Assembly (NCBI RefSeq): GCF_012275515.1
Contig: NZ_JAAZQL010000001.1
Location: 1,133,125 to 1,197,124, forward strand
DNA length: 64,000 nt
From: Novosphingobium sp. SG707
GTDB taxonomy: Bacteria > Pseudomonadota > Alphaproteobacteria > Sphingomonadales > Sphingomonadaceae
Reading direction: 5' to 3'
The position numbers were made by a program, and so were the translations under genes. Positions 1 to 8,443 of the stretch are shown in pieces. Under the pieces are notes generated by a model, which worked only from the letters and a program-made list of their open reading frames with translations, made no database searches and was not told where the DNA came from. Numbering within the stretch: the first letter of the stretch is position 1; each line of letters starts with the position of its first letter.

Positions 1-1
1 G

Positions 2-334
2 GTGTGGAGCGCGGCGTGGTTGGCGATCTATCCCTTTGCGGTGGGGCATGTCTGGGCGGTGGCGGTGGTGGTCTTTGCCATCGGCATCGGCGGGGCGCTT
101 GGCTCCGTGCTTCAAACCCGCCTGATGGATGTGGCGGGCGAGGCGCAGACGCTGGCCGCCGCGCTCAACCATTCGGCCTTCAACATCGCCAATGCGCTGG
201 GACCGTGGATGGGCGGGATGGCGATTGCGGCGGGCTATGGCTGGGCCTCGACCGGCTTTGTCGGGGCGGGATTGGCGCTGGCGGGGCTGGGCATCTGGGC
301 CGTGGCCGCGCGGGTGGCGCGCCGCCACGGCTAG
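2..334 (+). CDS. MFS transporter, C-terminal fragment
   Basis: This is the last ~110 residues of a drug/sugar-efflux type major facilitator (DHA1, AraJ/YdhP-like) permease. The reading frame is open to the left edge, so the true start lies outside the window and the internal GTG at base 2 is not a real start. Three hydrophobic helices are visible. The stretch around residues 35-65 (LGSVLQTRLMDVAG, then ALNHSAFNIANALGPWMGG) is typical of TM10-11 of arabinose-efflux-like MFS proteins. The substrate cannot be told from this piece. The gene converges on mmsB with only 3 bp between the stops. Confidence 0.75.
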   Translation: MWSAAWLAIYPFAVGHVWAVAVVVFAIGIGGALGSVLQTRLMDVAGEAQTLAAALNHSAFNIANALGPWMGGMAIAAGYGWASTGFVGAGLALAGLGIWAVAARVARRHG

Positions 335-337
335 GGT

Positions 338-1207
338 TCAGAGCGTTTTGATGATGGCGGAAAAATCCATACCGCCATTCCCGGCCGCGTCAAAGGCGGC
401 GTAGAGTTCCTCGGCGCGGTGGCCCATCGGCACGGGCGCGCCCGCATCCTGCGCGGCCGCCATGGCCAGTTTCAGGTCTTTGAGCATCAGTGCGGTGGCA
501 AAGCCGCCCTGATAGTCATGATCCGCAGGCGTCTCCGGCCCTACCCCCGGCACCGGGCAATAGGAGGTCATCGACCAGCACTGGCCCGAGGCCTTGGACG
601 AGATATCATAGAAGGTCTGGAGATCCAGCCCCAGCCTTTCGGCCAGTTTGAACGCCTCGCACGTGGCCACCATCGAGGCACCAAGCAGCATGTTGTTGCA
701 GATCTTGGCCGCCTGCCCCGCGCCGCTTTCGCCCGCATGGATCACCGCCTTGCCCATGGCGGCAAGGATCGGCTGGGCTTCGGCAAAATCCTGCTCCGTG
801 CCGCCCACCATAAAGGTCAGCGTGCCTGCATTGGCCGCCGCGATCCCGCCCGAAACGGGGGCGTCCACCATACGATAGCCCCCCGCCTGTGCCAGAACGG
901 TCACTTCACGCGCGCTGGCCACATCGATGGTCGAACAATCGAGCAGCAGCGCGCCCGTCGGGGCATGGCCGATCACATCGCCGGAATAGACCGCTTTGAC
1001 GATGGCCCCATTGGGCAGCATCGAGACAACGGCATCCACATCCGCCACCCCATCGCGCATATTGGCGAAAGGTACGCAGCCATTGGCCACTGCCCGATCC
1101 AGCGCGGCCTGCGCCAGATCGAAAGCATGGACCTGATGGCCCGCCTTCACCAGATTGGCCGCCATACCGCCGCCCATGTTGCCCAGTCCGATGAAGGCGA
1201 TTTTCAT
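338..1207 (-). CDS. mmsB: 3-hydroxyisobutyrate dehydrogenase
   Basis: NAD-dependent oxidation of 3-hydroxyisobutyrate to methylmalonate semialdehyde in valine catabolism, cytoplasmic. At 289 aa it has the usual family length. The N terminus carries the Rossmann dinucleotide motif GLGNMGGGMAANL (residues 7-19), and the substrate-loop DAPVSGG (about residues 115-121) is the beta-hydroxyacid dehydrogenase signature. The catalytic lysine lies in GQAAKICNN (about residue 168). It is the last gene of the mmsA operon, 27 bp after the enoyl-CoA hydratase stop, and an AGGAGAGG-like ribosome site precedes the ATG. Operon context makes the assignment firm against other family members. Confidence 0.93.
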   Translation of the reverse strand: MKIAFIGLGNMGGGMAANLVKAGHQVHAFDLAQAALDRAVANGCVPFANMRDGVADVDAVVSMLPNGAIVKAVYSGDVIGHAPTGALLLDCSTIDVASAREVTVLAQAGGYRMVDAPVSGGIAAANAGTLTFMVGGTEQDFAEAQPILAAMGKAVIHAGESGAGQAAKICNNMLLGASMVATCEAFKLAERLGLDLQTFYDISSKASGQCWSMTSYCPVPGVGPETPADHDYQGGFATALMLKDLKLAMAAAQDAGAPVPMGHRAEELYAAFDAAGNGGMDFSAIIKTL

Positions 1208-1234
1208 GATAACCTCTCCTTGAATATTATGGTT

Positions 1235-2017
1235 TTATCGACCCTGCCATTGGGCAGTGCGTTTTTCGACAAAGGCCGCCATGCCCTCGGCCTTGTCGGC
1301 GCTGGCGGTCAGGATCTGGAACAGGCGGCGCTCGTGGAGCAGGCCCTGATCCAGCGTGGTTTCAAAGGCGGCATTGACCATTTCCTTGTTGGCGATGGCC
1401 GCCATGCGGGGCATCTCGGCAATGGTCTGCGCGGTTTTCAGCGCATCGTCGAGCAGATCGGCCAGCGGCACGATGCGCGCGACCAACCCCGCGCTCTCGG
1501 CCTCAACCGCGCCCATCATCCGCCCGGTCAGGCACATTTCCATCGCCTTGGCCTTGCCCACCGCGCGGGTCAGGCGCTGTGATCCGCCCATGCCGGGGGC
1601 TACGCCCAGCTTGATCTCGGGCTGGCCGAATTTGGCGGTGTCGGCGGCCAGAATGAAATCGGCCATCATCGCCAGTTCGCAGCCGCCGCCCAGCGCAAAG
1701 CCATTGACCGCCGCGATCCACGGCTTGCGCGTGGCCTTGACCAGCTTGGCGTGCCAATCTGCAAAGAAATCTTGAAGAAAGAAGTCGGCGGCGGGCTTTT
1801 CGGCCATTTCCTTAATGTCGGCCCCGGCGGCAAAGGCCTTCTCGCCGCTGCCCGTCAGCACCGCGCAGCCCTGCGTAGCGTCGGCCTCAAAGGCGGCAAA
1901 GGCGGCGACCAGTTCGGCGCAGACCTGCGAATTGAGCGCATTGAGCGCCTTGGGCCGGTTGAGCGTGATGAGCGTCACCGCTCCGCGCTGTTCGACCAGA
2001 ATTGTTTCATAATTCAT
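1235..2017 (-). CDS. Enoyl-CoA hydratase
   Basis: Crotonase-fold hydratase, predicted to hydrate methacrylyl-CoA to 3-hydroxyisobutyryl-CoA in valine degradation. The start is placed at the ATG that overlaps the upstream hydrolase stop as ATGA, giving 260 aa, rather than the ATG four codons earlier. Visible signatures are the oxyanion-hole segment AAGADIKEM (about residues 62-70), the [16 protein letters not shown] helix (about 107-122) with the first catalytic Glu, and the second Glu region ENGE-equivalent near residue 140. Translational coupling to the 3-hydroxyisobutyryl-CoA hydrolase supports the valine assignment. Fatty-acid enoyl-CoA hydratase activity is the alternative. Confidence 0.88.
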   Translation of the reverse strand: MNYETILVEQRGAVTLITLNRPKALNALNSQVCAELVAAFAAFEADATQGCAVLTGSGEKAFAAGADIKEMAEKPAADFFLQDFFADWHAKLVKATRKPWIAAVNGFALGGGCELAMMADFILAADTAKFGQPEIKLGVAPGMGGSQRLTRAVGKAKAMEMCLTGRMMGAVEAESAGLVARIVPLADLLDDALKTAQTIAEMPRMAAIANKEMVNAAFETTLDQGLLHERRLFQILTASADKAEGMAAFVEKRTAQWQGR

Positions 2018-3078
2018 AGCGGTTTCCATTCCTCATGCGCTGGCAAGGGGGCGAAGATAGCGTCCAGCATCGCCTCGGTCACCTGCTCGGGACGGGGCGG
2101 ATTCCATGCGGGGGCATTATCCTTGTCGACGATCACCGCGCGCACCCCTTCGGCAAAATCGGGAAGCATCAAAACGCGGGATCCGATCCGGTATTCCATG
2201 GCCATATTGGCCGCGAAATCGGGCAGGGTCAGGCTGGTGGCCAATTGGCGCAACGCAACCTTGCAGGTGGTCGGGCTTTTGGTGCGGATCGTGGCCAGGG
2301 TGCGGGCGGCGAAGGAGCCGCCATCCTCCTCCAGCGCGGCCAGAATATCCTCCAACCGATCACCGGCAAACAGGCGGGCGATGTCGGCGGCATGGTCGGC
2401 CAGCGCAGGCGCAGGCGGCACTATGGACAGCGCATTGAGCACCGCTTCGGGCGCCTCCCCAGCGATGATCCGCGCCTTGGCCTTGGGCAGGCTCTGCGCG
2501 GGCAGATAATGCGTGGCCAATCCGGCCCACACGCATTCCGCTCCATCCAGCCGCGCCCCGGTCAGCGCCAGATATTGCCCCAGCCTGCCGCTAAGGCGCG
2601 AAAGATACCATCCCCCGCCCACATCGGGAAACAGGCCGATACCGCTTTCAGGCATGGCAAGTTTCGTATTTTCCGTGGCAACGCGCCAACGCGCCGGGCC
2701 GCTGATGCCCACGCCGCCGCCCATGGTGATGCCGTCCATAAAGGCCACTACCGGCTTGCCATAGGCAAAGATCAGGTGGTTGAGCTGATATTCCTCATAG
2801 AAAAACCGCCGCCCGGCTGCGCCGCTATCGCTCAGCGCCGATTGGCGCAACAGGTTGATATCGCCCCCGGCGCAAAAGCCGCGCGACAATTTGGGGTCGC
2901 CCGCAGGGTCAACCGCATGGTCGATCATCACCGCGCCCACCGCCGGGTCATCACGCCATGCCAGCAACGCGGCCGTCATCGCCCGCACCATGTCCAGCGT
3001 CAGCGCATGGATCGCGCGCGGGCGGTTGAGCGAGAGCACCCCCGCGCGCGCCTCGACCCTGACCAGAACCTCGCTCAT
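2014..3078 (-). CDS. 3-hydroxyisobutyryl-CoA hydrolase
   Basis: Crotonase-superfamily thioesterase releasing 3-hydroxyisobutyrate from its CoA ester. Length 354 aa matches the HIBCH family, which is about 90 residues longer than simple hydratases. Diagnostic pieces are FCAGGDI (about residues 68-74), the [19 protein letters not shown] segment (about 105-123), the [22 protein letters not shown] stretch (about 140-161) and a C-terminal domain ending in an arginine- and aromatic-rich tail. Its start overlaps the acyl-CoA dehydrogenase stop by 4 bp and its stop overlaps the hydratase start by 4 bp, so all three are translationally coupled. Confidence 0.92.
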   Translation of the reverse strand: MSEVLVRVEARAGVLSLNRPRAIHALTLDMVRAMTAALLAWRDDPAVGAVMIDHAVDPAGDPKLSRGFCAGGDINLLRQSALSDSGAAGRRFFYEEYQLNHLIFAYGKPVVAFMDGITMGGGVGISGPARWRVATENTKLAMPESGIGLFPDVGGGWYLSRLSGRLGQYLALTGARLDGAECVWAGLATHYLPAQSLPKAKARIIAGEAPEAVLNALSIVPPAPALADHAADIARLFAGDRLEDILAALEEDGGSFAARTLATIRTKSPTTCKVALRQLATSLTLPDFAANMAMEYRIGSRVLMLPDFAEGVRAVIVDKDNAPAWNPPRPEQVTEAMLDAIFAPLPAHEEWKPL

Positions 3079-4217
3079 TTCAGCAGGTCCCGCGCGATAA
3101 TCAGGCGCATGATTTCGTTGGTCCCTTCCAGAATGCGATGAACGCGCAAGTCGCGCCAGAAACGCTCGATGGGGTAATCACGCAGATAGCCGTAGCCGCC
3201 AAACATCTGCAACGCGCGATCCACCACGCTCGACCCGGTATCGGTGGCGAAACGCTTGGCCATGGCGGCAAAGGCGGTCTTGTCGGCATCGCCGCGCGTC
3301 ACCTTTCCCGCGGCGGTATAGAGCAGCGCGCGCGCCGCCTCCAGCTCGGTGGCCATATCGGCCAGCACGAATTGGGTATTCTGGAAATCAGCGATCGCCT
3401 TGCCGAATTGCTTGCGCTCCTTGGTATAGCGCACCGCCTCGTCAATACAGCGCTGCGCCCCGCCCAGCGAGCAGGCGCCGATATTGACCCGCCCGCCGTC
3501 GATCCCGGCCATGGCGATTTTGAACCCGTCGCCCTCCTCCCCCAGCCGGTTTTCCACCGGCACGCGCACATCCTCAAGGATCACCTGCGCGGTGGGCGAG
3601 GCGTTCCAGCCCAGTTTGCGCTCCGGCGCGCCAAAACTCAGGCCCGGCGCGCCCTTTTCCACCAGCAGGCAGGAGATGCCTTTCGCTCCGGCCTCGCCGG
3701 TGCGGACCATGATGAGATAGATGTCATTCACCCCCGCGCCCGAGATGAACTGCTTGGTGCCATTCAGCACATAGTGATCGCCATCACGCCGCGCCGTGGT
3801 ACGCAACGCCGCCGCATCCGATCCGCTGCCCGGCTCGGTCAGGCAATAGGAGGCCAGTTTGTCCATCCCCACCAGTTCGGGCAGATAGCGCGCCTTTAAA
3901 GCATCACCGCCAAACCGGTCGATCATCCATGCGGCCATATTGTGGATCGAAACGAAAGCCGCCGTGGCTGGGCAGCCATAGGCCATCGCCTCGATCACCA
4001 GCGCCGCCTCCAACCGCCCCAGACCGATGCCGCCGCTCTCCTCGCCCACATAGATCGCGCCAAAGCCCATGTCGCCCGCCGCGCTCATGACCTCGCGGGG
4101 GAAATGGTGCTCCTCGTCCCACCCGGCGGCATGGGGCGTGATCGAGGAGGCGGTGAACCGGGCGGCGGCCTCCTGTATCGAGCGCTGGTCCTCGTTAAGC
4201 GTAAAGGCGTCGGTCAT
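3075..4217 (-). CDS. Isobutyryl-CoA dehydrogenase (acyl-CoA dehydrogenase family)
   Basis: FAD enzyme of 380 aa predicted to oxidise isobutyryl-CoA to methacrylyl-CoA, passing electrons to ETF. The family signatures are CLTEPGSGSDAAALRT (about residues 126-141), the GGRVNIGACSLG helix (about 237-248), QMFGGYGYLRDYPIERFWRDLR (about 337-358) and the catalytic-base region ILEGTNEIMRL (about 361-371). The pathway is inferred from the coupled hydrolase and hydratase downstream and mmsA upstream. On sequence alone, short/branched-chain specificity would remain open. ETF-ubiquinone oxidoreductase at the right edge of the window would be its electron acceptor chain. Confidence 0.9.
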   Translation of the reverse strand: MTDAFTLNEDQRSIQEAAARFTASSITPHAAGWDEEHHFPREVMSAAGDMGFGAIYVGEESGGIGLGRLEAALVIEAMAYGCPATAAFVSIHNMAAWMIDRFGGDALKARYLPELVGMDKLASYCLTEPGSGSDAAALRTTARRDGDHYVLNGTKQFISGAGVNDIYLIMVRTGEAGAKGISCLLVEKGAPGLSFGAPERKLGWNASPTAQVILEDVRVPVENRLGEEGDGFKIAMAGIDGGRVNIGACSLGGAQRCIDEAVRYTKERKQFGKAIADFQNTQFVLADMATELEAARALLYTAAGKVTRGDADKTAFAAMAKRFATDTGSSVVDRALQMFGGYGYLRDYPIERFWRDLRVHRILEGTNEIMRLIIARDLLK

Positions 4218-4235
4218 GGCATCCTATGTCCTGTT

Positions 4236-5732
4236 TCAGCCCATCGTGGGGATGATGAAGGCATTGCCGCCATCGGGCGTGCTGTCGGGCCATCTGGCGG
4301 TGATCGTCTTGATTTTGGTCCAGAACTTGACGCCCTCCATACCATGCTGATTGGTATCGCCAAAGGCGCTGCGTTTCCATCCGCCAAACGTGTGATAGGC
4401 CACCGGCACCGGGATCGGCACATTGATGCCCACCATGCCGACATTGACCCGCGCGGCAAACTCGCGCGCGGCATGGCCGTTGCGGGTAAAGATCGCCACG
4501 CCATTGCCATATTGATGGCGGCTGGGCAGGGACAGCGCGGTTTCGAAATCGGGCGCGCGCACGATCTGCAGCACCGGGCCGAAGATCTCGTTGTGATAGC
4601 TGCTCATGTCGGGCGTCACATGGTCGATCAGCGTGGGCCCGACATAGAAACCGCCCTCCAGCGCCTGCGGCGTGAAATTGCGGCCGTCTACAAGGATCTG
4701 GCCGCCTTCTGCCTCGCAGGTGGCGATCCAATCCTCGATGCGGGCCTTGTGCTGGGCAGTGACGACGGGGCCGTAATGGGCCGAGGCATCAAGGCTGGCC
4801 CCCACATTGAGCCCGGCAATTTCGGGCAGCAGTTTCTCGATCAGCCGCTCTGCCGTCCCCTCGCCCACCGGCACCACCACCGGCAGCGCCATGCAGCGTT
4901 CGCCCGCCGAGCCAAAGGCCGCGCCCACCAGATCGCCCACCGCCCGGTCGATATCGGCATCGGGCATGATGATACCGTGGTTCTTGGCCCCGCCCATCGC
5001 CTGCACCCGCTTGCCCTTGGCCGCGCCGCGCTGGTAAACATAATTGGCGATGTCGGACGACCCGACAAAGCTGATCGCGCCGATGGCAGGGTGGTCGAGG
5101 ATCGCGTCCACCATCTCCTTGTCGCCATGCACGCATTGCAGGATGCCCTCGGGCGCGCCAGCCTCCAGCATCAATTCGCACAGGCGCACCGACACCGAAG
5201 GATCGCGCTCGCTGGGCTTGAGGATAAAAGCATTGCCGCAGGCGATGGCCACGCCGAACATCCACATCGGGATCATCGCGGGAAAGTTGAAAGGCGTGAT
5301 GCCCGCGCCGATGCCGATGGGCTGGCGCATGGAATAGACGTCGATGCCCGGCCCGGCGCCATTGGTATATTCACCCTTGAGCGCATGGGGAATGCCGCAG
5401 GCAAATTCGACCACCTCCAGCCCGCGCTGAATATCACCCTTGGCGTCGGCCACCACCTTGCCATGCTCGCTGGCCAGGAGTTCGGCCAGATCCTGCATAT
5501 TGGCCTCAACGAGCCGTTTGAATTCAAACATCACGCGGGCGCGGCGCTGGGGGTTGGTGGCGGCCCATGCCGGCTGGGCGGCCTGCGCGGCGGCCACGGC
5601 GCGGTCGAGCAGGGCGGCATCGCCCAGCGCCACCTCGGCCTGCACCGCGCCTGTCGAAGGGTTGAAAACCGGAGCCTTGCGCGCCGGAGCGCCACCAGAA
5701 CCGCCAACAATCAGATGGTCGATAAAGCGCAT
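4236..5732 (-). CDS. mmsA: Methylmalonate-semialdehyde dehydrogenase (CoA-acylating)
   Basis: Aldehyde dehydrogenase family enzyme of 498 aa that converts methylmalonate semialdehyde to propionyl-CoA with NAD and CoA. Key segments are ITPFNFPAMIPMWMF (about residues 142-156), the nucleotide region ISFVGSSDIANYVYQR (about 220-235), and the active-site cysteine in GSAGERCMALP (about residue 282). The C-terminal GWKRSAFGDTNQHG (about 455-468) is typical of MmsA. It is the first gene of the valine operon and lies 70 bp from the divergent LysR gene, so both probably share the control region 5733-5802. Confidence 0.95.
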   Translation of the reverse strand: MRFIDHLIVGGSGGAPARKAPVFNPSTGAVQAEVALGDAALLDRAVAAAQAAQPAWAATNPQRRARVMFEFKRLVEANMQDLAELLASEHGKVVADAKGDIQRGLEVVEFACGIPHALKGEYTNGAGPGIDVYSMRQPIGIGAGITPFNFPAMIPMWMFGVAIACGNAFILKPSERDPSVSVRLCELMLEAGAPEGILQCVHGDKEMVDAILDHPAIGAISFVGSSDIANYVYQRGAAKGKRVQAMGGAKNHGIIMPDADIDRAVGDLVGAAFGSAGERCMALPVVVPVGEGTAERLIEKLLPEIAGLNVGASLDASAHYGPVVTAQHKARIEDWIATCEAEGGQILVDGRNFTPQALEGGFYVGPTLIDHVTPDMSSYHNEIFGPVLQIVRAPDFETALSLPSRHQYGNGVAIFTRNGHAAREFAARVNVGMVGINVPIPVPVAYHTFGGWKRSAFGDTNQHGMEGVKFWTKIKTITARWPDSTPDGGNAFIIPTMG

Positions 5733-5802
5733 TTTCGCATCCTTCCCGTTTCTCGATTTCCTTCACTTGTATTGGCTCAAAAATGACTGGCAACAGACAT
5801 TA

Positions 5803-6717
5803 ATGCCCGTTAGACCTGCAAAAATGCAGGCAACCGACTGGAGCGATTTTCAGGCCTTTCTGGCCGTGGCGCGCACGGGGCAACTGGCGCGGGCAGGGCG
5901 CATGATGGGGATGGACGCCACCACCATCGGCCGCCGCCTGCGCCGTCTGGAAAGCCAGATGGGCGCCACCCTGTTCGAACAGACGCGCGAGGGACAGATC
6001 CTGACCCCGGCGGGCGAGAGGCTGCTGGCAGTGGTCGAACAGATGGCCATGGCGAGCAGCGAACTGGAAAGCGCCAATTCCCCCTCCGGCCCCACCGGCA
6101 GCGTGCGGATCAGCGTTTCGGAAGGCTTTGGCAGTTGGATCGTCGCGCGGCATCTGGGGGATTTTGCCGCGCGCTATCCGGGGCTGAGCGTCGATCTGGT
6201 CGCCTCGAACGGGTTTCTCAGCCCCTCACGGCGCGAGGCCGATATTGCCGTGCTGCTTTCGCGCCCCAAGACCGGGCCGCTGATCGCGCGCAAATTGTCC
6301 AATTACACGCTGCGCATGTATGCCAGCCCGACCTATCTGGCGGGGCGCAAATCCATTCTGGCGCCCGCCGATCTGCGACAGGGGCATCAGTTGATCGGCT
6401 ATGTGCCCGAACTGATCTATGCCCCCGAACTCAATTATCTCAGCGATATCGATCCCAGTCTGGCCGCAACCCTGCGATCGACCTCGATCCTGGCCCAGCA
6501 CATCATGCTGACCGCCCACGCCGGGGTCGGGGTGCTGCCCTGCTTTATCGGCGATGCCGATCCCTCGTTGGTGCGCGTCCTGCCCGATCACAGCATCACC
6601 CGCAGCTTCTGGCTGGTGACGCATAAGGACACGCATGGGCTTCAGCGCATCCGCGTCACCATCGACTGGCTCAGCGAGATCGTGAAGCTGGATGCGCGGC
6701 TGTTTGCCGGGGTTTAA
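5803..6717 (+). CDS. LysR-family transcriptional regulator
   Basis: LysR regulator, 304 aa from ATG 5803; a second in-frame ATG at 5824 would give 297 aa. The N-terminal winged helix runs from about residue 10 to 70, with a recognition-helix segment MGMDATTIGRRLRRLESQMG and the following LFEQTREGQILTPAGERLL. The remainder is a periplasmic-binding-like effector domain. It is transcribed away from mmsA, and divergent LysR genes usually control their neighbour, so regulation of the valine operon is the likely role. The effector is unknown. Confidence 0.88.
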   Translation: MPVRPAKMQATDWSDFQAFLAVARTGQLARAGRMMGMDATTIGRRLRRLESQMGATLFEQTREGQILTPAGERLLAVVEQMAMASSELESANSPSGPTGSVRISVSEGFGSWIVARHLGDFAARYPGLSVDLVASNGFLSPSRREADIAVLLSRPKTGPLIARKLSNYTLRMYASPTYLAGRKSILAPADLRQGHQLIGYVPELIYAPELNYLSDIDPSLAATLRSTSILAQHIMLTAHAGVGVLPCFIGDADPSLVRVLPDHSITRSFWLVTHKDTHGLQRIRVTIDWLSEIVKLDARLFAGV

Positions 6718-6806
6718 TCCGCCCGCCAGAACGCATCATAGCGCCGACTCACCGCGATTTCAGATGTGACGACCAGCAGCCGCCACAGGTGACGCAGGGC
6801 GCTCAT
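6714..6806 (-). CDS. Possible 30-residue small protein downstream of lysE
   Basis: A short ORF starts at an ATG that overlaps the lysE stop codon as ATGA, runs 30 codons and stops with TAA inside the last codons of the opposite LysR gene. The peptide reads MSALRHLWRLLVVTSEIAV then SRRYDAFWRAD: a short hydrophobic amphipathic stretch followed by a charged aromatic tail. The exact ATGA coupling to lysE and the fact that it fills the whole space to the neighbouring gene argue for a real coding sequence. I do not recognise it, and chance remains a fair explanation at this length. Confidence 0.4.
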   Translation of the reverse strand: MSALRHLWRLLVVTSEIAVSRRYDAFWRAD

Positions 6807-7423
6807 GCCGCCAACCTCCCGACCAGAGTGACGGCCAGCGTCAGCATCGTCACCCCCACGATGCCATCCAGCACGCGCCACGCCGCAGGCCGGGCAAACA
6901 GCGGGGTCAGCACCCGCGCGCCATAGCCAAGGCCGACGAACCAGAGGATGCTGGCGCTGGCAGCCCCGGCGACGAACACCGGACGCAAAGCGGGCGCCTG
7001 GGCCGAACCCGCCGCCCCCATCAACAGCACCGTGTCGAGATAGACATGCGGATTGAGAAAGGTGAACGCCGCCGTCGTCGTCAGCGCCCGCCCCAGCGAG
7101 ACGCCGTCTTGCGCGGTCACGGCCATGGCCTCAGGCGTCATCATCCGCGCAAACGCCTTTATCGCATACCAGCCCAGAAACAGCGCACCGCCGATGGTCA
7201 GCGCCATGGTCCATTGCGGCATCGCGCCCAGCAAGGCCCCCACCCCGCCTACGCCTGCGGCAATCAGCAGCGCATCGGCGCCTGCGCAAAACAGCACGAT
7301 CGACCCGACATGCTCGCGCTTGAGCCCTTGTCGCAAGACGAACATGTTTTGCGCGCCAATCGCCATGATGAGCGCCGCCGACATGGCAAATCCGGTGAGG
7401 AAGATGGGAAGGATGTTTGTCAT
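6803..7423 (-). CDS. LysE/ArgO-family amino acid exporter
   Basis: Inner-membrane exporter of 206 aa with about six hydrophobic helices, predicted to export basic amino acids (arginine or lysine). The N-terminal helix with MAIGAQNMFVLRQGL (about residues 20-34) is the LysE/ArgO signature, and NPHVYLDTVLL (about 124-134) is the conserved second-half motif. It is divergent from an ArgP/LysG-type regulator with a 72-bp intergenic region, the same arrangement as lysE-lysG and argO-argP. Substrate choice between Lys and Arg cannot be settled here. Confidence 0.9.
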   Translation of the reverse strand: MTNILPIFLTGFAMSAALIMAIGAQNMFVLRQGLKREHVGSIVLFCAGADALLIAAGVGGVGALLGAMPQWTMALTIGGALFLGWYAIKAFARMMTPEAMAVTAQDGVSLGRALTTTAAFTFLNPHVYLDTVLLMGAAGSAQAPALRPVFVAGAASASILWFVGLGYGARVLTPLFARPAAWRVLDGIVGVTMLTLAVTLVGRLAA

Positions 7424-7476
7424 GGGCGTCCTATGACGCAGCGTTGCAATTCAGGAAAACTTGTTCTGCTAATCTG

Positions 7477-7495
7477 GATGAAGTAAAACTTCATC
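7477..7495. promoter_or_regulatory. Inverted repeat abutting the ArgP-type start codon
   Basis: A perfect inverted repeat GATGAAG-TAAAA-CTTCATC lies directly against the ATG at 7496. It contains the T-N11-A core expected of LysR-family sites. It probably serves as operator for the exporter and/or autoregulation. No Shine-Dalgarno sequence fits between it and the ATG, so translation may be leaderless or weak. Confidence 0.5.
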
Positions 7496-8380
7496 ATGCT
7501 GGATTACCCCGCCCTTGCCGCCGTCGCCTGCGTTGCCCGCGAAGGCAGTTTCGAACGCGCCGCCGAAAGGCTGGGCATCACGCCATCGGCGGTCTCGCAA
7601 AGGGTTCGGGCGCTGGAGGAGCGGCTGGGCAGCATCCTGATCGTGCGGGGCCAGCCTTGCGTGGCGACCGAGCTGGGCCATCGCCTGTGCGCCCATGTCG
7701 ATCAGGTGCAATTGCTGGAGGCTGAACTGGCCCCTGCGCTGGCCCTGCCCACGAACGCGCCGGTCACGCTGCGCATCGCGGTCAATTCCGACAGTATCGC
7801 CTCATGGTTTCCGCAGGCAGCCGCCGATTTCGCCCGCGCCACCGGCCATCTGCTCGACTTCATGATCGAGGATGAGGAGGTCACCGCCAACCGCCTGCGC
7901 TCGGGCGAGGTGTTGGCGGCGGTATCGGCCGATCCGGGCGCGGTGCAGGGCTGCAAGACAGTGGAACTGGGCAGTCTTGAATATCAGGCCTGTTGCAACC
8001 CCGATTTCGCCGCACGCTATTTCCCCAATGGCGTGACCGGGGAAAGCCTGTCGCGCGCACCATGCCTGCGTTTCGAGCGGCGCGATGGATTGCAGGCGCG
8101 ATGGGCCCGCGAAAGCCATGGGCTGGCCCTGAACGCGCCGATGCATTGGGTGCCATCGACCTATGGTTTTCTCAACTTTGCGCTGGCGGGGATGGCATGG
8201 GGCATGCACCCGGCGATGATCTCGCGTCCGCTCGTCGAACAGGGCCTGCTGGTCGAACTGACGCCCGACACGCCGCTTCGGGTCAAACTCTACTGGACCG
8301 TGACGCGGCTCCACGCTTCCGCGCTCAAGACGCTGACCGATGCGGTCCGGCGGGTGGCGGCGGCGAAATTGCTGCAATAG
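7496..8380 (+). CDS. ArgP/LysG-type LysR regulator
   Basis: LysR-family activator of 294 aa. The helix-turn-helix spans roughly residues 3-60 (AREGSFERAAERLGITPSAVSQRVRALEERLG) and is close in pattern to ArgP/LysG, which sense lysine or arginine and drive the adjacent exporter. The effector domain follows from about residue 90. The gene is divergent from the LysE-family exporter, which is the main reason for the specific call. Confidence 0.88.
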   Translation: MLDYPALAAVACVAREGSFERAAERLGITPSAVSQRVRALEERLGSILIVRGQPCVATELGHRLCAHVDQVQLLEAELAPALALPTNAPVTLRIAVNSDSIASWFPQAAADFARATGHLLDFMIEDEEVTANRLRSGEVLAAVSADPGAVQGCKTVELGSLEYQACCNPDFAARYFPNGVTGESLSRAPCLRFERRDGLQARWARESHGLALNAPMHWVPSTYGFLNFALAGMAWGMHPAMISRPLVEQGLLVELTPDTPLRVKLYWTVTRLHASALKTLTDAVRRVAAAKLLQ

Positions 8381-8409
8381 GGGAGGGTCTTGACAGGCAC
8401 TGCAATTCC

Positions 8410-8433
8410 ATATCATGTTATATAACGTGATAT
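8410..8433. promoter_or_regulatory. Palindromic operator before MarR-GNAT gene
   Basis: A 24-bp AT-rich palindrome (ATATCA-TGTTATATAACG-TGATAT) has only one non-matching base pair between its arms. It starts 14 bases after a TTGACA box at 8390-8395 and ends just before the GGAG ribosome site of the MarR-GNAT gene. This is where a MarR dimer would block transcription, so autoregulation is likely. Confidence 0.6.
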
Positions 8434-8443
8434 GGAGAATGCG

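Noticed and set aside
3942..5786. Open frame of 614 codons opposite mmsA
   Set aside because: It is an antisense shadow of mmsA with no recognisable domain and a His/Arg-rich composition. The mmsA frame has all family motifs.
8421..8426. TATAAC as -10 box for the TTGACA at 8390
   Set aside because: The spacing is 25 bp, too long for a standard promoter. The bases are better explained as the centre of the operator palindrome.
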